A stretch of 64,000 nucleotides of DNA from Micromonospora narathiwatensis (lineage in GTDB: Bacteria; Actinomycetota; Actinomycetes; Mycobacteriales; Micromonosporaceae): contig NZ_LT594324.1 of assembly GCF_900089605.1 (NCBI RefSeq), positions 3,782,001 to 3,846,000 on the forward strand, in the 5' to 3' direction. Below the pieces are notes generated by a model. That model was given only the letters and a program-made list of their open reading frames with translations. It was not told the origin of the DNA and ran no database searches. A program made the translations under genes and the position numbers. Each line of letters starts with the position of its first letter. Within the stretch, counting starts at the first letter, position 1. Positions 37,008 to 45,247 of the stretch are shown piece after piece.

Positions 37008-37937
37008 GTGCCCACCGACGACTGCCTGCGCCCACCGGTCCTGCGCCCCGGCGACACCGTGATGCTGGTGTCGCCCTCCGGTCCGACCCGGCCCGAGCGG
37101 GTAGCCCGCGGCATCGAGCTGCTGACCGGTTGGGGGCTGCGCCCGGTGCTGGCGCCGAACGCGTACGCCCGCCGGGGCTACCTGGCCGGCGGCGACGAAC
37201 TGCGGGCCGCCGACCTGAACACCGCGTTCGCCGACCCGGAGGTACGCGGGGTGATCTGCACCCGGGGCGGCTACGGCGCGCAGCGGATGGTGGACCTGGT
37301 CGACATGGACGTCGTCCGCCGGGACCCGAAGGTGGTGGCCGGGTTCTCCGACATCACCGCGTTGCAGTTCGCGCTCTGGCGGGGCGCCCGGCTGGCCGGC
37401 GTGCACGGCCCGGGGGCGGCGTGGCTGGACGACCGCACCCCGCTCCACTCGGCGGAGTCGCTGCACGCCGCGCTGATGACCACCGAACCGGTCACGGTCG
37501 CCGCCGTCGAGGCGGAGGGGACCCACCCGGTCCGGGTGGCCGGCCGGGCGGAGGGCCGGCTGCTCGGCGGCAACCTCTGCCTCATCACGGCCTCGATCGG
37601 CACCCCGGACATGCCGGACCTGACCGGGGCGATCCTGCTCGTCGAGGAGGTGCAGGAACCGCCGTACAAGGTCGACCGGATGCTCACCCAGCTGCGCCGC
37701 TGCGGCGCGCTGGCCGGGGTCGCCGGGGTGGCCGTGGGCCAGTTCACCGGGTGCGCGGACGACTGGGACACCACCGTCGCCGACGTGCTGACCGAGCGCC
37801 TGGGCGACCTCGGCGTGCCGGTTCTCGGTGGCCTCCCGATCGGTCACGGCGTCGGCCAGCTCACCGTCCCGGTCGGCACTCCCGCCGTCCTGGACGCGGA
37901 CGCCGGCACCCTGACCGTCTCCCCCGCCGTCCGGTGA
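37008..37937 (+). CDS. LD-carboxypeptidase (peptidase family S66)
   Basis: 309 aa with the S66 triad: nucleophile Ser in VVAGFSDITAL, Glu in LVEEVQEPPYKVDRML, and His in GGLPIGHGVG. The N-terminal landmarks are VMLVSPSGP and CTRGGYGAQRM. These serine peptidases remove the terminal D-Ala from muropeptide tetrapeptides in peptidoglycan recycling; the MccF branch instead inactivates peptidyl-nucleotide antibiotics. There is no signal peptide, so it is cytoplasmic. The GTG follows a TAGGCT hexamer. Confidence 0.9.
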   Translation: MPTDDCLRPPVLRPGDTVMLVSPSGPTRPERVARGIELLTGWGLRPVLAPNAYARRGYLAGGDELRAADLNTAFADPEVRGVICTRGGYGAQRMVDLVDMDVVRRDPKVVAGFSDITALQFALWRGARLAGVHGPGAAWLDDRTPLHSAESLHAALMTTEPVTVAAVEAEGTHPVRVAGRAEGRLLGGNLCLITASIGTPDMPDLTGAILLVEEVQEPPYKVDRMLTQLRRCGALAGVAGVAVGQFTGCADDWDTTVADVLTERLGDLGVPVLGGLPIGHGVGQLTVPVGTPAVLDADAGTLTVSPAVR

Positions 37938-38083
37938 CCCCTCCGGTGTGGCATTTGCAACTAGTTTGTCCGTATATTGCAGTCGGATTTTCAGCGCGTT
38001 GACAGGTCCGCCACGGGTTGCCCCCAGGTCAGGCGGTCACTGTCGGTCACGTCAACGCACCACCACCGGAACTGGAGAACCGC

Positions 38084-38575
38084 ATGATCCGCAAGATGTC
38101 GAGGAAGAACGTGCTGGTCGGCCTGGCCGCCGCCGGGGTGCTCGGCGTGGGGATCGCTGCCCCCACGGTGGCACTCGCCGACGACAAGAGCCCCGCCCCG
38201 AGCGCCAGCGCGAGCGCTGACCAGGGCACCGACCGTCAGCAGAAGCGGGCCGACCGGCAGGCCGAGTTCGCCGACGCCCTCGCCAAGGAGCTGGGCGTTT
38301 CGACCGACAAGGTCACCGCCGCGCTAGACAAGCTCAAGGAGCAGCACAAGGGCGACCGGCCGGAGCGGCCGTCGACCGAGGACCGGCAGGCGAAGCAGAA
38401 GGACTGGCAGGCCAACCGGCAGGAGCAGCTGAAGAAGCGGCTTGACCAGGCCGTCAAGGACGGCAAGCTGACCCAGGACGAGGCCGACGCGGTGCTGAAG
38501 GCCGTCGACGCCGGCGTCTTCCCGGGCCCGGGCGCTCGCGGCCACCACGGCGGGTGGGAGCGCACTGGCAAGTGA
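38084..38575 (+). CDS. Secreted charged, helical protein of unknown function
   Basis: A 163-aa protein with a signal peptide (MIRKMSRKNVLVGLAAAGVL, cleavage near ALA-DD). A short Ser/Ala/Pro stretch leads to a Lys/Gln/Asp-rich coiled-coil region with LAKELGVSTDKVTAALDKL and GKLTQDEADAVLKAVDAG, and the tail is GHHGG. The KLTQDEADA type of repeat resembles DUF2680-like secreted proteins. GGAGA lies upstream of ATG. The 146-bp upstream gap holds an AT-rich patch (37950-37980), unusual for this genome. Confidence 0.7.
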   Translation: MIRKMSRKNVLVGLAAAGVLGVGIAAPTVALADDKSPAPSASASADQGTDRQQKRADRQAEFADALAKELGVSTDKVTAALDKLKEQHKGDRPERPSTEDRQAKQKDWQANRQEQLKKRLDQAVKDGKLTQDEADAVLKAVDAGVFPGPGARGHHGGWERTGK

Positions 38576-38580
38576 CCCGG

Positions 38581-38643
38581 GTGGCCCCGCCGTCTCCTCA
38601 CCGGCCGTACCTCCCTCCCGGCCGGCACCCGCGGCGGGGCCAC
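38581..38643 (+). terminator. Nested hairpin terminator after the secreted protein gene
   Basis: Outer 12-base arms 38581-38592 and 38632-38643, with an inner 7-bp hairpin (CCGGCCG at 38601-38607, CGGCCGG at 38619-38625). It starts six bases after the stop. Confidence 0.6.
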
Positions 38644-38660
38644 CTGCACGGCTGCTGATC

Positions 38661-38704
38661 GGCGACATGGCGGCATCCCGGTTCCGGGATGCCGCCATGT
38701 CGCC
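38661..38704. repeat. Perfect 44-base palindrome (21-bp arms)
   Basis: 38661-38681 and 38684-38704 are exact inverse complements separated by TT. It lies between the convergent secreted-protein and VOC genes. It may be a bidirectional terminator or a palindromic element. Confidence 0.75.
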
Positions 38705-38717
38705 GTTGTGGAGTGGA

Positions 38718-39089
38718 TCACCCGGCGGGCGGCGGGGTGAACACGCCCAGGTGGTTCCCGGACGGGTCGAGCAGGTGCGCGAAGGTCAGCCCGGTCGGCG
38801 CGCTCCGCAGCGGCACCAGCACCTTGCCGCCGGCCGCCTCGGCCCGCCGGCAGGTCTCGGCCACGTCCGCCACCTCGGCGTAGAAGATCGCGTAGTTCGG
38901 CGAGTCGCCGCTGGTGGCCCGGATCGCGCCGCCGATCCCCCGCTCCCCACCGGCCGCCGTCTGCCGGTACGACGCCCCCGACGCACCCTGCTCCCCGAAG
39001 CGCCAGCCGAACAGGTCGGCGTAGAAGCGCTCGACCTCGTCCGGCCGGTCGGAGCCGATCTCGAACCAGGTGACGGGCGTGCTGGACAT
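38718..39089 (-). CDS. VOC family protein
   Basis: 123 aa with the paired glyoxalase-fold modules: WFEIGSDRPDEVERFYADLF at the start and THLLDPSGNHLG-like AHLLDPSGNHLGVF at the end. GAGGAGG precedes the ATG. It lies 150 bases downstream of a WYL regulator on the same strand, a common pairing for YafY-type regulators and small VOC proteins. The substrate is unknown. Confidence 0.85.
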   Translation of the reverse strand: MSSTPVTWFEIGSDRPDEVERFYADLFGWRFGEQGASGASYRQTAAGGERGIGGAIRATSGDSPNYAIFYAEVADVAETCRRAEAAGGKVLVPLRSAPTGLTFAHLLDPSGNHLGVFTPPPAG

Positions 39090-39239
39090 GTTGCCTCCTC
39101 CTCCGCGCCGGCCGGTCGGCCGGCGCCGTCAGGAGTAAGCCTCGGGGTCCTCCGCGACAGCGTCCTGTCGGTGTTTCACGGGTGGCACCGGCACCACCGC
39201 CGTCAGCCGGTCAAAACCAGCCGACGAGTCGGCCGGGCT

Positions 39240-39932
39240 TCAGACCAGGCTCAGCGGGCGCACCCGCTCGTGCGGGATGTCGAGATCGCCGGGGTGCAGC
39301 TCCCGGGTCACCGCCTCGGCCAGCGGGCGTACCGAGCTGATCCGATCGGTGCGGAAACAGCGCAGCCCGTCGCGCAGCCGGCACCAGGCCAGCAGGTACC
39401 AGTGCCGGGCGTTGCCCAGGTAGCCGAGCGGTTCCACGTCGCGCACCGAGTCCGCGCCGGCGCGGTCCGCGTACGTCAGGCGGAGCACCCGCCCGGCGGC
39501 GACCGCGTCGGCGACGGCGGCCGGTACGGGCATGACCGGCCCGTCGCCGATCAGGTGCACCCGGCCGGCGAGGCGGTGCGCCTCGGCGACGTCGGCCGCC
39601 GGCATCACGGCGACCAGCTTGCGCAGCGCCGCACCGGCTGCCGCCGCGAACGGGGTGCCGCCGAGGCGGTGCAGCGCGAGGGCCATCGCCACCGCCTCGC
39701 CCGGCGTCAGGTTGACCGGCGGCAGGGTGCGCGCCCGGTCGACCACGTAGCCGCCGGTGCGGCCCGGCTCGGCCCAGATCGGCACCCCGGCGGCCTGGAG
39801 CGCGGCGATGTCCCGCTCGATCGTGCGGGCGCTGACCTCGAAGCGCCCGGCCAGCCAGCGGGCGCTGCGCGGCCGGGGCGACACCGCCCGCAACTCCTCC
39901 ACCAGGGCGTAGAGACGGTCGGTCCGGTTCAC
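39240..39932 (-). CDS. WYL-domain (YafY-like) transcriptional regulator
   Basis: 230 aa. An N-terminal HTH_11 domain (RLYALVEELRAVSPRPRSAR, then LAGRFEVSARTIERDIAALQ) is followed by a WYL domain with DVEPLGYLGNARHWYLLAWC. WYL domains sense small ligands or nucleic acids. The GTG is preceded by TAGCCT at six bases, so it is leaderless. The likely target is the VOC gene downstream. Confidence 0.88.
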   Translation of the reverse strand: MNRTDRLYALVEELRAVSPRPRSARWLAGRFEVSARTIERDIAALQAAGVPIWAEPGRTGGYVVDRARTLPPVNLTPGEAVAMALALHRLGGTPFAAAAGAALRKLVAVMPAADVAEAHRLAGRVHLIGDGPVMPVPAAVADAVAAGRVLRLTYADRAGADSVRDVEPLGYLGNARHWYLLAWCRLRDGLRCFRTDRISSVRPLAEAVTRELHPGDLDIPHERVRPLSLV

Positions 39933-39967
39933 CCCGGCAGGCTATGCCCGGGGTACGACAGACCGGC

Positions 39968-41317
39968 TCAGAGCGAGAGGTAGCGCTGCCGCTCGTACGG
40001 GGTGACCTCGCGGCGGTACTGCTCCCACTCGGCCCGCTTGTTGCGCAGGAAGAAGTCGAAGACGTGCTCGCCGAGGATCTCGGCGACCAGTTCCGAGCCG
40101 GCCATCACGTCGATCGCCTCGGCCAGGTTCTCCGGCAGCGCCTCGTACCCCATCGCCCGGCGCTCGGCGCTGCTGAGCGACCAGACGTCGTCCTCGGCGC
40201 CCGGGGGCAGCTCGTACCCCTCCTCGATGCCCTTCAGGCCGGCGCCGAGCATGACCGCGAAGGCCAGGTACGGGTTGGTCGCCGAGTCCAGCGAACGCAC
40301 CTCCACCCGGGCCGAGTTCGGCTTGCCGTACGCCGGCACCCGGACCAGCGCGGACCGGTTCAGGTGACCCCAGCAGACGTACGCCGGGCTCTCGGTGATC
40401 CGGTCCGGCAGCGCCAGCGGGAAGAGCCGCTTGTACGAGTTGACCCACTGGTTGGTGACCGCGGTGTACTCCCGAGCGTGGGTGAGCAGCCCGGCGATGA
40501 ACGACTTGGCCACCTTGGACAGCTTCATCGGGTCGCCGGCGTCGTGGAACGCGTTGCGCTCCCCCTCGAAGAGCGACAGGTGGGTGTGCATACCGTTGCC
40601 GGGCTGGTCGGTGAACGGCTTCGGCATGAAGCTGGCCTGCACGCCGGTGGAGAGGGCCACCTCCTTGACCACGTGGCGGAAGGTCATGATGTTGTCGGCG
40701 GTGGTGAGCGCGTCGGCGTAGCGCAGGTCGATCTCCTGCTGGCCGGGGGCCACCTCGTGGTGGCTGAACTCGACCGAGATGCCGATCCGCTCCAGCGCCA
40801 GCACGGCCTGCCGGCGGAAGTCCCGGGCCACCGCGTGGGTGGTGTGCTCGAAGTAGCCGCCGGTGTCCACCGGGATCGGCACCGAGCCGTCCTGCGGCCC
40901 GTTCTCCAGCAGGAAGAACTCGATCTCGGGGTGGGTGTAGAAGGTGAAGCCCTTCTCCGCCGCCCGGGACAGCGCCCGGCGCAGCACGTGCCGCGGGTCG
41001 GCCCAGGACGGGCTGCCGTCGGGGAGCAGGATGTCGCAGAACATCCGGGCGCTCTCGCCGCTCACCCCACCCTCGAAGGGGAAGACCTGGAAGGTGGTGG
41101 GGTCGGGCATGGCCACCATGTCGGACTCGAAGACCCGGGCGAAACCCTCGATCGCCGAGCCGTCGAAACCGATGCCCTCGTCGAAGGCCGCCTCCAGCTC
41201 CGCGGGGGCCACCGACACGCTCTTGAGCGTGCCGAGCACGTCGGTGAACCACAGCCGGACGAACCGGATGTCCCGCTCTTCCAGCGTACGGAGGACGAAC
41301 TCCTGCTGACGGTCCAC
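39968..41317 (-). CDS. glnA2: Glutamine synthetase type I, alpha-like (GlnA2)
   Basis: 449 aa. It starts MDRQQEFVLRTLEERDIRFV, almost as in M. tuberculosis GlnA2. It has FDGSAIEGFARV, GNGMHTHLSLFEG and NRSALVRVPAY. It lacks the GSI-beta insertion, and the adenylylation Tyr position reads DVWSLSSAE, with Trp instead of Tyr, so GlnE should not modify it. GTG 41317 has AGGGG five bases upstream. GlnA2-like enzymes are minor synthetases, and some relatives glutamylate polyamines. Confidence 0.93.
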   Translation of the reverse strand: MDRQQEFVLRTLEERDIRFVRLWFTDVLGTLKSVSVAPAELEAAFDEGIGFDGSAIEGFARVFESDMVAMPDPTTFQVFPFEGGVSGESARMFCDILLPDGSPSWADPRHVLRRALSRAAEKGFTFYTHPEIEFFLLENGPQDGSVPIPVDTGGYFEHTTHAVARDFRRQAVLALERIGISVEFSHHEVAPGQQEIDLRYADALTTADNIMTFRHVVKEVALSTGVQASFMPKPFTDQPGNGMHTHLSLFEGERNAFHDAGDPMKLSKVAKSFIAGLLTHAREYTAVTNQWVNSYKRLFPLALPDRITESPAYVCWGHLNRSALVRVPAYGKPNSARVEVRSLDSATNPYLAFAVMLGAGLKGIEEGYELPPGAEDDVWSLSSAERRAMGYEALPENLAEAIDVMAGSELVAEILGEHVFDFFLRNKRAEWEQYRREVTPYERQRYLSL

Positions 41318-41393
41318 TTCCACCCCTCGTGACACGTACGTCCGGAACCGGTCAGGGCCGGCCCGGCCTGACCGCCCAGTCTCCACCGGCCTC

Positions 41394-41409
41394 GTTACGC
41401 CGACGTTAC
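41394..41409. promoter_or_regulatory. GTTAC-N6-GTTAC pair upstream of glnA2, possible weak GlnR box
   Basis: Two GTTAC pentamers (41394-41398, 41405-41409) are spaced by six bases, which reads GTAAC-N6-GTAAC on the glnA2 strand. It is about 77-92 bases before the glnA2 start. The spacing fits GlnR, but the second half should be GAAAC. Confidence 0.35.
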
Positions 41410-41517
41410 GCGACCACCCGGCGTACGTCCCGCCGTGTCCCGCGCGCGGGGACGCGGTGGCCGCGGTCTCCCCGTCCGCTCGGATTCGACCCGGCCCGCT
41501 GGGGCAAGATTGGGGAC

Positions 41518-43278
41518 ATGCCCACCCTGCGTCTCGCCCTGTGCCAGGTCGACCCGACCGTCGGCGACGTCGCCGGCAACGCCGACCTGGTCCGCGCCTG
41601 GTCCCGCAAGGCCGCCGACGCCGGCGCCCAGCTCGCCCTCTTCCCGGAGCTGATGCTGACCGGGTACCCGGTCGAGGACCTGGTCTTCCGCCGCTCCTTC
41701 GTGGCCGCGTCGCAGGCCGCGCTGGAGCGGCTCGCCGCCGACCTGGCCGCCGACGGGCTCGGCGAGCTGCCCGTCCTGGTCGGCTACCTGGACGCGGACG
41801 GCCCGCCGCAGGTCAGCTCCGACGCCGAGCCGGGCCGGGGTGCCCGCAACGCCGCCGCGCTGCTGCACGGGGGCGGGGTGGTGGCCCGCTACTTCAAGCA
41901 CCACCTGCCCAACTACGGCGTCTTCGACGAGGACCGCTACTTCGTGCCCGGCAACACGCTGAACGTGGTGCGGATCGGCGGGGTGGCCGTCGCGCTGACC
42001 ATCTGCGAGGACCTCTGGCAGGCCGGCGGCCCGTTCGCGGTGGCCCGGCAGGCCGGCGTCGGGCTGGTGCTCAACATCAACGGCTCGCCGTACGAGCTGA
42101 ACAAGGACGACATCCGGCTGCCGCTGGTCCGCCGCCGGGCCGCGGAGGCCGGCGCGACCATCGCGTACGTGAACATGATCGGCGGCCAGGACGAGCTGGT
42201 CTACGACGGCGACTCGATGATCGTCAGCGCGGACGGCACCCTGCTGGCCCGGGCCCCGCAGTTCGTCGAGCACCTGCTGCTGCACGACGTCGAGCTGCCC
42301 GCGGCGCGGGAGCCCGTCGGCGGCGAGGCGGAGCTGGCCGACGCGATGCGGGTGGTCCGGGCCGAGGTCGACGACCTGCCGCCGGCCCCGGGCGGGGAGC
42401 CCGCGGTCGGCGGGATCATCGAGCCGGTCGCCGACGAGGCGGAGGTGTGGCAGGCGCTGGTGCTGGGCCTGCGCGACTACGTCAACAAGAACCGGTTCCC
42501 GTCGGTGGTGCTCGGCCTCTCCGGCGGCATCGACTCGGCGGTGGCGGCGGCCATCGCGGTGGACGCGCTCGGCCCGGACCGGGTGGTCGGGGTGTCGTTG
42601 CCCAGCCAGCACTCGTCCGAGCACTCCCGCTCCGACGCCGAGGACCTGGCCAAGCGGACCGGCCTGGACTACCGGATCCAGCCGATCCAGCCGATGGTGG
42701 ACGCCTTCCTGGCCAACATGTCGCTCTCCGGCGTGGCCGTGGAGAACCTCCAGGCCCGGGTACGCGGCGTGATCCTGATGGCGCTGTCGAACCAGGAGGG
42801 CCACCTGGTCCTCACCACCGGCAACAAGAGCGAGTTGGCCGTCGGCTACTCCACCCTCTACGGCGACTCGGTCGGCGGCTACAACCCGGTCAAGGACGTC
42901 TGGAAGACGCTGATCTGGCGGCTGGCCAAGTGGCGCAACGCCGACGCCGAGCGCCGCGGTGAGACCCCGCCGATCCCGGAGAACTCGATCGGCAAGCCCC
43001 CCTCGGCGGAGCTGAGCCCCGGCCAGCTCGACAGCGACACCCTGCCCGACTACGACGTCCTCGACCCGATCCTGATCGGCTACGTCGACGGCGACCTGGG
43101 CCGGGAGGGCCTGATCGCGTCCGGCCACGACCCGGCCATCGTGGACCGGGTGCTGCGGATGGTGGATACCGCCGAGTACAAGCGACGGCAGTCCGCCCCC
43201 GGCACGAAGATCTCCATGAAGGCGTTCGGGCGGGACCGCCGGCTGCCGATCACCAACCGCTGGCGCGAGCACGGCTGA
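41518..43278 (+). CDS. nadE: Glutamine-dependent NAD(+) synthetase
   Basis: A 586-aa enzyme. The N-terminal nitrilase-type glutaminase domain has catalytic Glu in LFPELMLTGYP, Lys in FKHHLPNYG and Cys in LTICEDLWQ. The C-terminal synthetase has the PP-loop GLSGGIDSAV and TTGNKSELAVGYSTLYGD. It makes NAD using glutamine as nitrogen donor. It is the second NAD synthetase in this window. It diverges from glnA2, which supplies glutamine. A CAAGAT hexamer ends seven bases before ATG 41518. Confidence 0.95.
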   Translation: MPTLRLALCQVDPTVGDVAGNADLVRAWSRKAADAGAQLALFPELMLTGYPVEDLVFRRSFVAASQAALERLAADLAADGLGELPVLVGYLDADGPPQVSSDAEPGRGARNAAALLHGGGVVARYFKHHLPNYGVFDEDRYFVPGNTLNVVRIGGVAVALTICEDLWQAGGPFAVARQAGVGLVLNINGSPYELNKDDIRLPLVRRRAAEAGATIAYVNMIGGQDELVYDGDSMIVSADGTLLARAPQFVEHLLLHDVELPAAREPVGGEAELADAMRVVRAEVDDLPPAPGGEPAVGGIIEPVADEAEVWQALVLGLRDYVNKNRFPSVVLGLSGGIDSAVAAAIAVDALGPDRVVGVSLPSQHSSEHSRSDAEDLAKRTGLDYRIQPIQPMVDAFLANMSLSGVAVENLQARVRGVILMALSNQEGHLVLTTGNKSELAVGYSTLYGDSVGGYNPVKDVWKTLIWRLAKWRNADAERRGETPPIPENSIGKPPSAELSPGQLDSDTLPDYDVLDPILIGYVDGDLGREGLIASGHDPAIVDRVLRMVDTAEYKRRQSAPGTKISMKAFGRDRRLPITNRWREHG

Positions 43279-43288
43279 CCGGCCGACG

Positions 43289-43318
43289 TCCCCGGCCCCA
43301 CCGAGCGCGGGCCGGGGA
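43289..43318 (+). terminator. Hairpin after nadE
   Basis: Ten-base perfect arms (43289-43298 and 43309-43318) with a 10-base loop, starting ten bases after the stop. GTGAAAT follows. Confidence 0.65.
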
Positions 43319-43419
43319 GTGAAATCCTCCACTCCGCCCTGCCGTCGGCCGGTCGTCCGGTGCGACGATCGCGGCGGAACCCGGGGACCGCGAGCGCGGC
43401 CTCGAGGAAGGAGATAGTC

Positions 43420-44265
43420 ATGGTGGAGTCCACCCCGACCGAGGTGACCGCCCTCTACGGCGGGCCGGCCACCCGACGGGTACGCACCCGCGACCTGATC
43501 GCCGCCAAGGAGCGCGGCGAGCGGTGGGCGATGCTCACCTCGTACGACCAGTACACCGCCTCGATCTTCGATCAGGCGGGGATCCCGGTGCTGCTGGTCG
43601 GCGACTCGGCGGCGAACAACGTCTTCGGCTACGAGACCACCCTGCCGGTGACCGCCGAGGAGCTGCTGCCCCTGGTCCGCGCGGTGGTACGGGCGACGAA
43701 GCACTCGCTGATCGTCGGCGACCTGCCCTTCGGCTCGTACGAGGAGGGGCCGACACAGGCGCTGCGCACCGCGGTGCGGTTCATGAAGGAGGGCGGCTGC
43801 CACGCGGTGAAGCTGGAGGGTGGCCGGCGCTGCGCGGCGCAGGTCGAGGCGATCGTCGGGGCCGGCATCCCGGTGATGGCGCACATCGGCTTCACCCCGC
43901 AGAGCGAGCACACCCTGGGCGGCTACCGGGTGCAGGGCCGGGGCGACACGGCCGAGGAGGTGATCGCCGACGCGCGGGCGGTGGCCGAGGCGGGCGCCTT
44001 CGCGGTGGTGCTGGAGATGGTGCCCGGTGAGGTGGCCAAGCGGATCACCGCCGAGCTGCGGATCCCCACGGTCGGCATCGGCGCCGGCCCGGAGACCGAC
44101 GCCCAGGTGCTGGTCTGGCAGGACATGGCCGGGCTGCGCACCGGCAGGGCGCCCCGCTTCGTCAAGCGCTACGCCGACCTGGCCGGCGCGCTGACCGACG
44201 CCACCCGCCGGTTCGCCGACGAGGTACGCGACGGCGAGTTCCCCGCCGCCGAGCACACCTTCTAG
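43420..44265 (+). CDS. panB: 3-methyl-2-oxobutanoate hydroxymethyltransferase
   Basis: 281 aa, normal PanB length. Motifs are [47 protein letters not shown] and VKLEGG. It makes ketopantoate for pantothenate and CoA synthesis. GAAGGAGAT precedes the ATG. The gene corresponds to Rv2225 in the conserved block. No panC or panD is adjacent. Confidence 0.96.
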   Translation: MVESTPTEVTALYGGPATRRVRTRDLIAAKERGERWAMLTSYDQYTASIFDQAGIPVLLVGDSAANNVFGYETTLPVTAEELLPLVRAVVRATKHSLIVGDLPFGSYEEGPTQALRTAVRFMKEGGCHAVKLEGGRRCAAQVEAIVGAGIPVMAHIGFTPQSEHTLGGYRVQGRGDTAEEVIADARAVAEAGAFAVVLEMVPGEVAKRITAELRIPTVGIGAGPETDAQVLVWQDMAGLRTGRAPRFVKRYADLAGALTDATRRFADEVRDGEFPAAEHTF

Positions 44266-44417
44266 CACGGTTCGCGGCGGTGGGTCGCCCCCCAGACACG
44301 GGTAGGACAGGACCGGGTGTGGACCGGGCCCCCACCGCCACGTTCCGCCGGCCACACTCGGCTGATGTTCGACTTCGGCATCGCCGGCTGCCGACCGCAT
44401 CCGGTGGGCTCGCCATG

Positions 44418-44465
44418 GATCTTGGTAGGAAGTGGGCCCTTGAGGGGCCGTCTCCTACCAAGATC
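44418..44465. terminator. Palindromic bidirectional terminator or dispersed repeat
   Basis: 13-base perfect arms (44418-44430, 44453-44465) with GATCTTGG ends and a second hairpin in the loop (GGCCC/GGGCC). It lies between convergent panB and fno. The GATCTTGG ends are shared with 19137-19145 and, inverted, 5763-5770. Confidence 0.7.
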
Positions 44466-44484
44466 TCAGTCGTGAGGACCGGCG

Positions 44485-45183
44485 TCAGAGGTCGGTGACG
44501 CGGATTCCGGCGTGCGCCTTGTAGCGCTTGTTGATCGCGATCAGGTTGGCGGTGAACGCCTCGATCTGGTGGGCGTTGCGCAGCCGGCCGGCGTAGATGC
44601 CCCGCATGCCGGGGATCCGGGCGGCGAGCGCGGCGACGATCCCGACCAGCTCCCGGTCCTCGGTGCAGATCAGCACGTCCAGGTCGATCCGGTCGATCTC
44701 CGGGTCGGCCAGCAGCGGCGCGCTGACGTGGTTGAAGGCGGCGCAGACCCGGGATTCGGGCAGCAGCCCGGCGGCCTGCTGCACGGCGCTGCCCTCCGGG
44801 ACGGGCAGCGCGTACGGGCCCTGCTTGTCGAAGCCCAGCGGGTTGACACAGTCGACCACGATCTTGCCGGTGAGCGGCTCGGCCAGGGCGGCGACGGTGG
44901 CGGCGTGCCCGTCCCAGGGCACCGCGATGATCACCACGTCGCTGCGGCGAGCCACCTCGTCGTTGGCCGCGCCGGAAACCGCCGTGCCGGCCGCGACGCC
45001 GGGCAGCGCGGCGATCTCGGCGGCGGCCTGCGCCGCCCGGTCCGCGGAGCGGGACCCGATCAGCACGGTCTGCCCGGCCCGGGCGAACCGGTAGGCGAGT
45101 CCCCGCCCCTGGTCACCGGTGCCCCCGATGATGCCGACGGTCAGCCCGGAGACGTCGGGCAGTGTGGTCGCGTCGTAAGCCAT
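44485..45183 (-). CDS. fno: F420-dependent NADP oxidoreductase
   Basis: 232 aa with a Rossmann motif (VGIIGGTGDQGRGLAYRFA) and a short helical C-terminus. Landmarks are LIGSRSADRA (NADP phosphate binding), VVIIAVPWDGH, VVDCVNPLGFD and AFNHVSAPLL. It moves hydride between F420H2 and NADP and so supplies reduced F420 to enzymes such as the LLM oxidoreductase at 5928. GAGGAT ends six bases before ATG. Confidence 0.93.
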   Translation of the reverse strand: MAYDATTLPDVSGLTVGIIGGTGDQGRGLAYRFARAGQTVLIGSRSADRAAQAAAEIAALPGVAAGTAVSGAANDEVARRSDVVIIAVPWDGHAATVAALAEPLTGKIVVDCVNPLGFDKQGPYALPVPEGSAVQQAAGLLPESRVCAAFNHVSAPLLADPEIDRIDLDVLICTEDRELVGIVAALAARIPGMRGIYAGRLRNAHQIEAFTANLIAINKRYKAHAGIRVTDL

Positions 45184-45247
45184 GCGGTCATCCTCGCAAA
45201 CCCGACCGGCACCCCACCCCGGGCGTCGGGTACGCGTACCGGGTGGG

